In this document: piece by piece, positions 1 through 5,934 of the stretch | Position numbering within the stretch: position 1 is the stretch's first letter | Layout of the letters: the number at the start of each line of letters is the position of its first letter | Assembly (NCBI GenBank): GCA_024644185.1 | Contig: JAHELM010000151.1 | Span: 1-6,500, forward strand | Origin: Rhodospirillales bacterium | Lineage (GTDB): Bacteria > Pseudomonadota > Alphaproteobacteria > UBA8366 > JADFVY01 | Reading direction: 5' to 3' | DNA length: 6,500 nt | The notes under the pieces: model-generated | The model's database searches: none | The model's input: only the letters and a program-made list of their open reading frames with translations | What the model was told of the DNA's origin: nothing | Program-made: the position numbers and the translations under genes

Positions 1-77
1 TCAGGAGGATCGGCGACGCCCGATAATTGCGCCACGGAAGCGCGGGGGGTCGTCCACGAACAACTGGGAGGACGAAC
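1..77 (+). other. Leader upstream of the TTT operon; possible tail of a preceding gene
   Basis: No complete gene fits here. In the reading frame of the binding protein there is a TAA at 24-26, preceded by seven codons of which six end in G or C, so a preceding rightward gene may end at 26. A second frame is open from the window edge to the TGA at 79-81, which would overlap the next start as ATGA, but its codons lack the strong G/C third-position bias of the neighbours. The Shine-Dalgarno GGGAGGA at 66-72 serves the next gene. TCGTCC at 50-55 can pair with GGACGA at 70-75, partly covering that ribosome site. No convincing -35/-10 pair was found, so the operon promoter may lie further upstream. 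Confidence 0.3.
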
Positions 78-1103
78 ATGAATCGCTTCATATCGGGCGC
101 GAGCCGCCGCACTTTTCTCAAGGGTTCCGCGGCCGCGCTGGGTGCCGGCACGGTGTCGGGACTGCCGTTTTCGGGCGCCTTCGGGGCGGCGTTCCCGGAT
201 CACCCGCTGGCCGTCGTGGTGCCGACGGCCGAGGGCGGCGGCGCCGACCGCAACCTGCGCGCGGTGACCACTGTGTGGCCGAAATACCTGCCGGGCGCGG
301 CGTTCGAGATGGGCTATTTCCCCGGCGCCTCGGGCCGCGTCGGCTATGAGGTCTACATGGGCAAGAATGCCCCGGACTGCTACAGCCTGTTGTTCGGCAA
401 CATGGGCCCGGAAGTGCTGAACTGGGTGGTGCAGGCGCCCGACAGCTTCAAGTTCCCCGGCGATTACCAGTATTTCGCCCATGTCGACATCGACCCCAGC
501 GTGGTCTATGTGGCGGCCGACAGCCCGTTCCGCGGCATCGACGACATCGTCGCCGAGGCCAGGAAGCGCACCATCTCGGTGGCCACCAGCCGCATCGCGC
601 ACCCGGCCTCGCTGGGCATCCTGGCGGTGGGCGAGGCGACCGGCGGCAAGTTCAACCTGATCCCCATGTCCGGCGGCAAGAAGACGCTGGCCGCCGTGGT
701 GACGGGCGAGACCGATATCGGCGTGCTGCCTTCGGGCTCGGTGGTGACGGCCGGGGATTCGGTGCGCACGGTGCTGGTCTTCGACAAGACCAATCCGCTG
801 GGCGAGCGGCTCAACAACGCGCCGGCGGTGAACGACGCGCTGGGCACCAAGATTCCGCCGCTGTTTTCCGCCCGTGCCTTCGCCCTGCACACGGCGGCGA
901 TGGACAAGTATCCCGATCGCTATCAGGCGCTGGTCTCCAGCCTGGAAAAGACGGTGGCCGACCAGGCCTACAGGGACGAGATCGTCAAGGCCAAGGCGCC
1001 GCTGGAAAACATCCGCTACGGCGATGGCGCCGCATGCCAGGAATATGTCGACGGCATCATCGAGATCGGCAATCGTTTCAAGTCGCTGCTGACCGGCAAC
1101 TGA
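78..1103 (+). CDS. TTT-family periplasmic substrate-binding protein (TctC/Bug type), Tat-exported
   Basis: This 341-residue protein is the extracytoplasmic receptor of a tripartite tricarboxylate transporter; it should bind a small, probably carboxylated, solute in the periplasm and deliver it to the TctAB permease encoded next. Seen: a twin-arginine signal at residues 9-15 (SRRTFLK), a hydrophobic stretch to about 36 and a likely cleavage site near 37-39, indicating export as a folded protein by Tat. The mature part opens with the family signature VPTAEGGGADRNLR (48-61) followed by PGASGRVG (82-89), corresponding to the canonical VPfpaGGxxDxxaR and PGAGGxxG segments of Bug proteins. The length is near the family norm of about 320-330. 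ATG 78 is chosen because GGGAGGA lies six bases upstream of it and because the Tat motif then falls at the usual distance; the extra in-frame codons upstream of it look non-coding. Family assignment is firm; the ligand cannot be read from sequence. Confidence 0.9.
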   Translation: MNRFISGASRRTFLKGSAAALGAGTVSGLPFSGAFGAAFPDHPLAVVVPTAEGGGADRNLRAVTTVWPKYLPGAAFEMGYFPGASGRVGYEVYMGKNAPDCYSLLFGNMGPEVLNWVVQAPDSFKFPGDYQYFAHVDIDPSVVYVAADSPFRGIDDIVAEARKRTISVATSRIAHPASLGILAVGEATGGKFNLIPMSGGKKTLAAVVTGETDIGVLPSGSVVTAGDSVRTVLVFDKTNPLGERLNNAPAVNDALGTKIPPLFSARAFALHTAAMDKYPDRYQALVSSLEKTVADQAYRDEIVKAKAPLENIRYGDGAACQEYVDGIIEIGNRFKSLLTGN

Positions 1104-1122
1104 ACGACGGCAAGACCGGAAC

Positions 1123-1162
1123 CGGCCGGGGGGCGCGTCCGCGCGGGCGTTCCCTCCGGCCG
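1123..1162 (+). other. Intercistronic hairpin between binding-protein and tctB genes
   Basis: Bases 1123-1133 (CGGCCGGGGGG) pair with 1152-1162 (CCCTCCGGCCG) in an 11-bp stem with a single G-T wobble and an 18-base GC-rich loop that can fold further. There is no T tract after it, so it is not a standard intrinsic terminator. Binding-protein messages in transport operons are often stabilised at the 3' end or partly attenuated by such hairpins, giving more receptor than membrane subunits; that role here is inference. Confidence 0.5.
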
Positions 1163-1172
1163 TTCATCATAC

Positions 1173-1180
1173 GGGGAAGG
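1173..1180 (+). promoter_or_regulatory. Ribosome binding site selecting the TTG start of the TctB gene
   Basis: GGGGAAGG lies eight bases before TTG 1189. No ATG or GTG occurs in this frame between the previous gene's stop and the first membrane segment; the next in-frame ATG, at 1378, falls inside the second membrane segment. This site therefore decides the start. Confidence 0.6.
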
Positions 1181-1188
1181 GCGGCGAT

Positions 1189-1728
1189 TTGGGCGATCGA
1201 CGGGACAGGGCGGATACCGACGACGAATCTGGCGCGGACGGATCGCGAAAGCGGCCGGTCGGGGGGGAACTGATCGTCCCCGTCGGCGCCATCGTCTTCA
1301 CGCTGTACTACATCACCACCATCCTGCACGGGCCGTGGGAGGCGAAGGCCAACGCCTATTACATCGGCAGCACGCTGATGGCGCTGTGCGCCCTGTTCAT
1401 CCTGCGCACCCTGCTGGCGGTGCGCCGCGGCGAGGCGACCCTGGGGCTGCAACGGCTGATCGAACCGCGCAACCTGATGGTCAAGCGGCTCGGCCTGCTG
1501 GCGCTGACCGTCGGCTATATCTATGTCGTGCACTGGGGCGGTTTCACGCTGACCACCTTCGTCTTCCTGGCGGCCTCCATCCTGCTGCTGCGCGACGGGC
1601 GCGACAGGGGATTCGTGCTGGCCCTGTCGGCGGCGCTGGCGCTGGGCGGATACCTGCTGTTCATCGTCGCCTTCCATACGCGGTTTCCCAAGGGGCCGTT
1701 CGAGATCCTCATGCAGCAGGTGTTCTGA
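1189..1728 (+). CDS. TTT small membrane subunit, TctB family
   Basis: This 179-residue inner-membrane protein is the small, poorly conserved subunit of the TTT importer, partner of the large TctA permease. Seen: a charged, hydrophilic N-terminal tail (about 1-26, rich in D, R and G), then hydrophobic segments at roughly 27-46, 58-78, 98-115, 117-134 and 140-162, with a cytoplasmic-looking basic loop (79-100) in the middle. Size, topology and position between the binding protein and the TctA gene match TctB (usually 140-180 residues with 4-5 membrane segments). Identity rests mainly on this context, because the family diverges quickly. The start is TTG, supported by the GGGGAAGG site upstream; a TTG start may keep translation low relative to the receptor. 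The gene follows an 85-bp gap holding a strong hairpin, and ends three bases before the permease start. Confidence 0.82.
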   Translation: MGDRRDRADTDDESGADGSRKRPVGGELIVPVGAIVFTLYYITTILHGPWEAKANAYYIGSTLMALCALFILRTLLAVRRGEATLGLQRLIEPRNLMVKRLGLLALTVGYIYVVHWGGFTLTTFVFLAASILLLRDGRDRGFVLALSAALALGGYLLFIVAFHTRFPKGPFEILMQQVF

Positions 1729-1731
1729 GCC

Positions 1732-3261
1732 ATGGAACCGGATCTCGCGTTCTTCGCGCAGCTCTTCGTCGACATGCTGGGCTATTGGTGGATCATCGTG
1801 CCGACCACCGTCCTGGGCATCGTCGTCGGCGCCATCCCCGGATTCAGCGCCGCCAACACCATCATCATCCTGCTGCCGCTGACGCTGTCGGCGCCGGTGG
1901 ACCAGGCGATGATCTTCATGGTGGCGCTGTACTGCTCGTCGCGCATGGGCGCCGGCATCCCGGCGATCCTGGTCAATATTCCCGGCACGGCGGGCGCGGC
2001 GGCGACACCGCTGGACGGCTATCCGATGGCCAAGAAGGGGCTGGGCCAGCAGGCGCTGGCGATCTCGTTCACCTCGTCCAACCTGGGCGGGCTGCTGACC
2101 ACCGCGGTGGCGCTGGTGGCGTTGCCCTGGCTGGCCCGCGTCGCCTATGTGATGCATTCGGTCGAGATGATCGTGGTCATGCTGTTCGGCATCTCGCTGA
2201 TCGCCGCGATCGCCGCGAAGGACCCGCTGAAGGGGCTGATCGCCGGCCTGTTCGGCTTGATGATCGGCTCGATCGGCGCCGATCATGTCTATGCGACGCC
2301 GCGCGGCACCTTCGGGTTTCTGGAACTCTATGACGGGGTGCCGCTGATCCCGGCGCTGGTCGGGCTGTTCGCCGTGTCGGAGGCGTTCCTGTTCATCGAA
2401 AGCGGCTCGATCCTCAGCGACAAGGGCCGCATCCTGGTCGCCCGCGGCGGCTGGCACGGCACGATGGAAGGCGTTCGGATCACCCTGCGGCGCTGGTGGC
2501 ACGTCACCTGGACCAGCATGATCGGGCTGGCCATCGGCGTGGTGCCGGGTGCCGGCGCGGCCATCGCCGCCTTCGTTGCCTATCAGCAGTCGCGCTTCTT
2601 CAGCCGCACGCCGGAACTCTACGGCACCGGCCATCCGGAAGGGCTGATCGCCCCGGAATCGGCGAATAACGGGGTGACCGCGGGCACGCTGATCCCGCTG
2701 CTGACCATCGGCATTCCCGGCGGCGCGACGGCGGCGATCATGCTGGTGGTGATGCAGTATCACGGCATGCCGACCGGGATGCAGCTGTTCTCGACCCGGC
2801 CGGAACTGGCCTACGGCATGATCATGTCGATGCTGGTCACCTATCTGTTCATGTCGTTCACGGCGCTGCCGCTGGCGCGCTACCTGTCGCGGGTGACGGT
2901 GGTGCCGACGGCTTACATGGCGCCGATCGTGATCGCCTTCACCCTGGTCGGGTCCTTCGTCCCGCGCGATTACGTGTTCGACATGTATCTGGCGCTGGCT
3001 TTCGGCGTTATCGGCTATATCGCCCGCAAGACCGGCTATCACGTCGCCGCCATCCTGATCGGCGTCATTCTGGGGCCGCTGCTGGAGGGCTATTTCCTGC
3101 GCGCGCTGCGCATCGCCGAGGGCGACATCATGGTGCTGTTCTCGTCGACCATCGGGAACGTGCTGTGGGTGTTCCTGATCGTCTCGGTCGGCGCGCCGCA
3201 TATCATCGAATACAGGCGCCGCCGGCGGGCGGCCAAACCGTCGCGAGGAGGTGGAGAATGA
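1732..3261 (+). CDS. TTT large permease subunit, TctA family
   Basis: This 509-residue polytopic inner-membrane protein forms the solute translocation path of the TTT importer, driven by an ion gradient in characterised members. Seen: nearly continuous hydrophobic segments consistent with 10-12 helices, and the family's paired glycine/proline motifs: GAIPGFSAAN (33-42), IPGTAGAAATPLDGYPMAKK (83-102, allowing one preceding residue), GVVPGAGAAIAAF (269-281), APESANNGV (307-315) followed by IPLLTIGIPGGATAA (321-335), HGMPTGMQLF (344-353) and GPLLEGYF (448-455). The two halves, each with a PG-containing hairpin, fit the internal duplication known for TctA. Length is typical (about 500). The C-terminus ends in a basic tail (494-506). 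The start lies three bases after the tctB stop with only a weak AGCAGG upstream, so translation is probably coupled. Its TGA overlaps the ATG of the next gene. Substrate cannot be deduced; the tricarboxylate in the family name should not be taken literally. Confidence 0.95.
   Translation: MEPDLAFFAQLFVDMLGYWWIIVPTTVLGIVVGAIPGFSAANTIIILLPLTLSAPVDQAMIFMVALYCSSRMGAGIPAILVNIPGTAGAAATPLDGYPMAKKGLGQQALAISFTSSNLGGLLTTAVALVALPWLARVAYVMHSVEMIVVMLFGISLIAAIAAKDPLKGLIAGLFGLMIGSIGADHVYATPRGTFGFLELYDGVPLIPALVGLFAVSEAFLFIESGSILSDKGRILVARGGWHGTMEGVRITLRRWWHVTWTSMIGLAIGVVPGAGAAIAAFVAYQQSRFFSRTPELYGTGHPEGLIAPESANNGVTAGTLIPLLTIGIPGGATAAIMLVVMQYHGMPTGMQLFSTRPELAYGMIMSMLVTYLFMSFTALPLARYLSRVTVVPTAYMAPIVIAFTLVGSFVPRDYVFDMYLALAFGVIGYIARKTGYHVAAILIGVILGPLLEGYFLRALRIAEGDIMVLFSSTIGNVLWVFLIVSVGAPHIIEYRRRRRAAKPSRGGGE
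3246..3251 (+). promoter_or_regulatory. Perfect Shine-Dalgarno of the LVIVD-repeat gene, inside the end of tctA
   Basis: AGGAGG sits six bases before ATG 3258, within the last codons of the permease gene. Together with the ATGA overlap it fixes the start and shows that the fourth gene is translated from the same message as the transporter, probably more strongly than tctB or tctA. Confidence 0.75.
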
Positions 3262-4538
3262 CGACGATCGATCCGTCGAGGCTTGCCAGGAACGTCAAGC
3301 GTATCGGGCATATCGGCATTCCCGGCGGTGGCCAGGTGGTGGTCGACGGCAATTACGCCTATGTCGGCCACATGAAGCCGCCGCACGGCACGACCATTCT
3401 CGACGTCTCCGACCCGAAGGCGCCGCGAATCGTGTCGCGGATCATGCTGCCTGACGGCTATTCGCATACCCACAAGGTGCGAGTCGTCGGCGATCTGATG
3501 TTCACCAACTACGAACAATACGACCGGCATTTCCTGCGCAAGGGCGACACGCTGCCGGATATCCGCGCGGCCTTGCGGGCGAAGCTGGGCCGCGCGCCGA
3601 CCGATGGCGAAACCGCCGCCGGGGCGAAGGTGAAGATCGAGGACATCGCCACGCTGGATGCGGCGCGCGAGCGCGGCTACCACGACGGCGGGTTCTGCAT
3701 CTACGACATCCGCGACCGGGCCAATCCGAAACGGCTGTGCCATGTCAGGACGCATGGCTTTGGCGTGCACCGCTTCGACGTCGACGGGAAATACGCCTAC
3801 ATGTCGACCGAGATGGAAGGCTATATCGGCAATATCCTGGTGATCTACGACCTCGGCGATCCCGCCAATCCGAAAGAGGTTTCGCGCTGGTGGATGCCGG
3901 GCCAGCATCTGGCCGGCGGCGAGACGCCCGGCTGGCGCGGCTATCGCAACCGCCTGCACCACGCGATGCGGGCGGGCAACGAATTGTGGGCGTCCTGCTG
4001 GCATGCCGGGTTCCGCGTCATCGACGTGTCCGACATCCGCAAGCCGACGACCATCGCGTCGCACGATTACCACCCGCCGATACCCGAGCCGACCCATACC
4101 GTCATGCCGCTGGAAAACCGGATCGACGGGCGCCGGATCGCCGTGGTCGTCGACGAGGAACACGATCATGTGCCCGGCCGGCTGCACGCATTCATGTGGG
4201 TCTTCGACGTGACCGACCTGAAGGACATCAAGGCGCTGTCGATCTATGACGTCAGCGAGATGGATTCGCCGTGGAGCCGCGCCCCCGGCCGGTTCGGCGC
4301 GCATCAGTATCGCGAGAAGCTGGATTCGACGCTGGTCTACGTGACCTGGTTCAGCGGCGGATTGCGCATCGTCGACGTGGCCAATCCGTCGCAGCCCAGG
4401 GAAGCCGGGTTCTTCATTCCCGAACCGATCGACGGCCATCCCAGCCCGCAGAGCAACGACGTGGATGTCGACGCCAGGGGGCTGATCTATCTGCTCGACC
4501 GCAATGCCGGGCTGGACATCCTGGAGTTCACGCCGTGA
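3258..4538 (+). CDS. LVIVD-repeat seven-bladed beta-propeller protein, co-translated with the TTT permease
   Basis: This 426-residue protein has no signal peptide or membrane segment and should be cytoplasmic. Its activity is unknown. Seen: seven repeats with a hydrophobic-hydrophobic-D-[VIL] core then often (S)DPxxP: TTILDVSDPKAP (45-56), FCIYDIRDRANP (146-157), LVIYDLGDPANP (194-205), FRVIDVSDIRKP (252-263), MWVFDVTDL (313-321), LRIVDVANPSQP (369-380) and LDILEF (419-424). Each is preceded by a strand such as YAYVGH, YAYMST or LVYVTW. The N-terminal strand VKRIGHIGI (13-21) would complete the last blade, the usual propeller closure. Blades 2-6 each begin with a histidine at matching positions (H72, H171, H234, H280, H349); other histidines include H70, H235, H302, H304 and H310. 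Residues about 90-140 are a charged, probably helical insertion in blade 2. The family (LVIVD, Pfam type) is established as a repeat fold only. A metalloenzyme or sensor for the imported solute is my inference; a purely structural or binding role is the alternative. Confidence 0.85.
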   Translation: MTTIDPSRLARNVKRIGHIGIPGGGQVVVDGNYAYVGHMKPPHGTTILDVSDPKAPRIVSRIMLPDGYSHTHKVRVVGDLMFTNYEQYDRHFLRKGDTLPDIRAALRAKLGRAPTDGETAAGAKVKIEDIATLDAARERGYHDGGFCIYDIRDRANPKRLCHVRTHGFGVHRFDVDGKYAYMSTEMEGYIGNILVIYDLGDPANPKEVSRWWMPGQHLAGGETPGWRGYRNRLHHAMRAGNELWASCWHAGFRVIDVSDIRKPTTIASHDYHPPIPEPTHTVMPLENRIDGRRIAVVVDEEHDHVPGRLHAFMWVFDVTDLKDIKALSIYDVSEMDSPWSRAPGRFGAHQYREKLDSTLVYVTWFSGGLRIVDVANPSQPREAGFFIPEPIDGHPSPQSNDVDVDARGLIYLLDRNAGLDILEFTP

Positions 4539-4551
4539 TGGGGTAACGGCG
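4531..4551. other. Small hairpin at the convergent gene junction
   Basis: CGCCGT (4531-4536) and ACGGCG (4546-4551) form a six-bp GC stem around a nine-base loop, spanning the stop codon of the LVIVD gene. Only 31 bp separate the two convergent stop codons and neither strand shows a T tract after a stem, so no canonical intrinsic terminator is present. Termination may be Rho-dependent or the two transcripts may overlap. Confidence 0.3.
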
Positions 4552-4569
4552 GCGCGCCCGGTGCAAGGA

Positions 4570-5826
4570 CTATTCGGCGGGGCTGGCGCTGGCCGCGGGC
4601 GGGCGGGCGCCGATCGCGCCGACCGTGGCAATCCCCAGGATCAGGAAGCCGGCGATGGAATAGAGCACCGCCCGCGCCTCCCCCTGGTCCAGCAGCCAGC
4701 CCAGCAGCACCGGCGCCAGCGCGCCGCCGACATTCAGCCCGGTGGTGACGAAGCCGAACACCCGTCCGGTGGCGCCGGGCGGCGTGATGGCGCGGGTCAT
4801 CAGGTCGCGCGCCGGGCGGATCGATCCCTGCAACATGCCGAAGGCGCCGAAGATCGCGGCGATGACCAGCGCCGGCAGGCCGATGCTTGCGACCAGAAGC
4901 ACCAGCGACGCCGAGACTGCAAGCGCGGCGGCCGCGGTCAGCCCGTGGTGGCGGGTGCGATCGGCCAGCGGCCCGCCGATCAGCACGCCGATCGAGGCAC
5001 AGACGAGATAGGCGGTCAGCGCCGTATTGGCGCTGCCCAGCCCCAGCCCCTGGAAATCGACCAGCGCGGTGACCGAGAAGGCCTGGACGCCGCTGGTCGC
5101 CATCGACGCGAAGACATAGAACATGAACATGGTCAGGATCGGCGCCGACAGCAGCACCGCCGGGCCGGCCTGGGGCCTTGTGCCCGCCTTGTTGATGCGT
5201 GCCTCGGCGACGTGCTTTTCCTCGTGCAGGACGCCACCGAAGGTCGCCAGGGCGGCGACCACGACGAAGGCCAGCGCGCCCGCGGCCAGCAACGCGCCGC
5301 GCCAGCCGAACAGCGTCGTCAGCAGCAGCATCGCCGGCGGCGCCGCGGTGAAGCCAATATTGCCGGTGAAGGTATGCAGGCTGAAGGCGCGACCCAGCCG
5401 GTTTTCCGGCACCGAGGCGCCGATGATGGCGTAATCGGCGGGGTGGAACACGCTGTTGCCGACACCGGCGATCGCCACCAGCACGGCCGCCGCCCAGAAG
5501 GACGGCGCCAGCGCGATGCCGGCGAAGCACAGACCCAGCAGCGCCAGCCCGGCGCCCAGCAGCAACCGCGCGCCCAGCCGGTCGATCAGGATGCCGGCGG
5601 GAAACTGGGCGGCGCCGGTCGCCACGTTCAGCAACGTCACCAGCAGGCCGAGTTCGGCATAGCCGACGCCGAATTCCTGCTTCAGCAGCGGGAACAGCGG
5701 CGGCAGCGCCAGCAGGTAGAAATGGCTGACCGCATGGCCGGACCCGATCAGCCCCATCACCGCCGCATAGCGTCCGCGCTCGGAAAGTCCCGCGCCGGAA
5801 GGTCCTGCCCCGGAAAGTCCTGCCAT
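4570..5826 (-). CDS. Major facilitator superfamily transporter, fosmidomycin-resistance-like
   Basis: This 418-residue inner-membrane protein is a 12-helix MFS carrier, probably a drug or metabolite exporter driven by proton antiport. Seen: two six-helix halves separated by a charged loop (about 200-218), the motif-A-like segment AGILIDRLGARLL (77-89) between helices 2 and 3, and its second-half counterpart GGPLADRTRHHGL (284-296). The segment GHAVSHFYLLALPPLFPLLK (30-49) and NSVFHPADYAIIGA (124-137) resemble Fsr-type carriers, which typically have a histidine in helix 1 and an FHP motif after helix 4; this subfamily call is moderate. ATG 5826 (reverse strand) is supported by AAGAGG six bases upstream. 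The first 16 residues are a low-complexity tail encoded by a 15-bp tandem repeat. It converges on the TTT operon and diverges from the aldo/keto reductase gene. Substrate is unknown. Confidence 0.88.
   Translation of the reverse strand: MAGLSGAGPSGAGLSERGRYAAVMGLIGSGHAVSHFYLLALPPLFPLLKQEFGVGYAELGLLVTLLNVATGAAQFPAGILIDRLGARLLLGAGLALLGLCFAGIALAPSFWAAAVLVAIAGVGNSVFHPADYAIIGASVPENRLGRAFSLHTFTGNIGFTAAPPAMLLLTTLFGWRGALLAAGALAFVVVAALATFGGVLHEEKHVAEARINKAGTRPQAGPAVLLSAPILTMFMFYVFASMATSGVQAFSVTALVDFQGLGLGSANTALTAYLVCASIGVLIGGPLADRTRHHGLTAAAALAVSASLVLLVASIGLPALVIAAIFGAFGMLQGSIRPARDLMTRAITPPGATGRVFGFVTTGLNVGGALAPVLLGWLLDQGEARAVLYSIAGFLILGIATVGAIGARPPAASASPAE
5781..5825 (-). repeat. Three in-frame copies of a 15-bp tandem repeat at the MFS N-terminus
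   Basis: On the plus strand three adjacent 15-mers, CGGAAAGTCCCGCGC, CGGAAGGTCCTGCCC and CGGAAAGTCCTGCCA, occupy 5781-5795, 5796-5810 and 5811-5825. On the coding strand they give three five-residue units (AGLSG, AGPSG, AGLSE) right after the initiator methionine. Being a multiple of three, copy-number change would not disrupt the frame. The repeat lies in the cytoplasmic tail before helix 1, where length variation would be tolerated. Confidence 0.85.
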
Positions 5827-5934
5827 TGCCCGCCTCTTCGTACCGGTATGGCGCGCATCCTATATCCCGGCACGCCACCCGGCATAGGGAACGTGCCGCC
5901 CACGGGAACATGATGAATCGGAGGAGATCGTCAG
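5827..5934. promoter_or_regulatory. Divergent intergenic region for the MFS and aldo/keto reductase genes
   Basis: These 108 bp must hold the start signals of both divergent genes. Seen: an inverted repeat CGGCACG (5868-5874) / CGTGCCG (5892-5898) with a 17-base centre, an 8-bp palindrome TACCGGTA (5841-5848), and a relatively AT-rich TATATC at 5861-5866 that could be part of a -10 element. A possible rightward pair is TTCGTA (5837-5842) with TATATC 18 bases later, but the -35 is poor. GAGGAG (5921-5926) is the ribosome site of the reductase and AAGAGG (5833-5838, reverse strand) that of the transporter. The inverted repeat could be an operator; no regulator gene is in the window. Confidence 0.45.

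Noticed and set aside
1335..2333. Plus-strand frame overlapping tctB and tctA, a possible alternative membrane protein
   Set aside because: Rich in H, R, G and P with no hydrophobic segments of membrane length; a shifted-frame shadow.
1078..3201. Long reverse-strand open frame of about 700 codons opposite tctB and tctA
   Set aside because: Its product is dominated by R, D, Q, H and G with no domain or hydrophobic core, the signature of an antisense frame in GC-rich DNA; the plus strand here encodes recognisable TctB and TctA.
78..4538. TRAP transporter (DctP/DctQ/DctM) as an alternative identity for the importer
   Set aside because: The overall layout of receptor, small and large subunits is similar, but the large subunit carries the TctA motifs (PG hairpins, APESANN, IPGG) and the receptor has the Bug GGxxD and PGAxG signatures.
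4551..4558. GGCGCGCC palindrome between the convergent genes
   Set aside because: An 8-bp GC palindrome is expected by chance in DNA of this composition, with no attachment-site or repeat context.
3090..4631. Reverse-strand open frame opposite the LVIVD gene
   Set aside because: It mirrors the real gene's codons and shows no coherent family motif, whereas the plus strand has seven propeller repeats and a perfect ribosome site.
4504..5913. Plus-strand open frame of about 470 codons opposite the MFS gene
   Set aside because: The product is low-complexity Q, R, G, D and A; the reverse strand encodes a normal 12-helix carrier with a good ribosome site.
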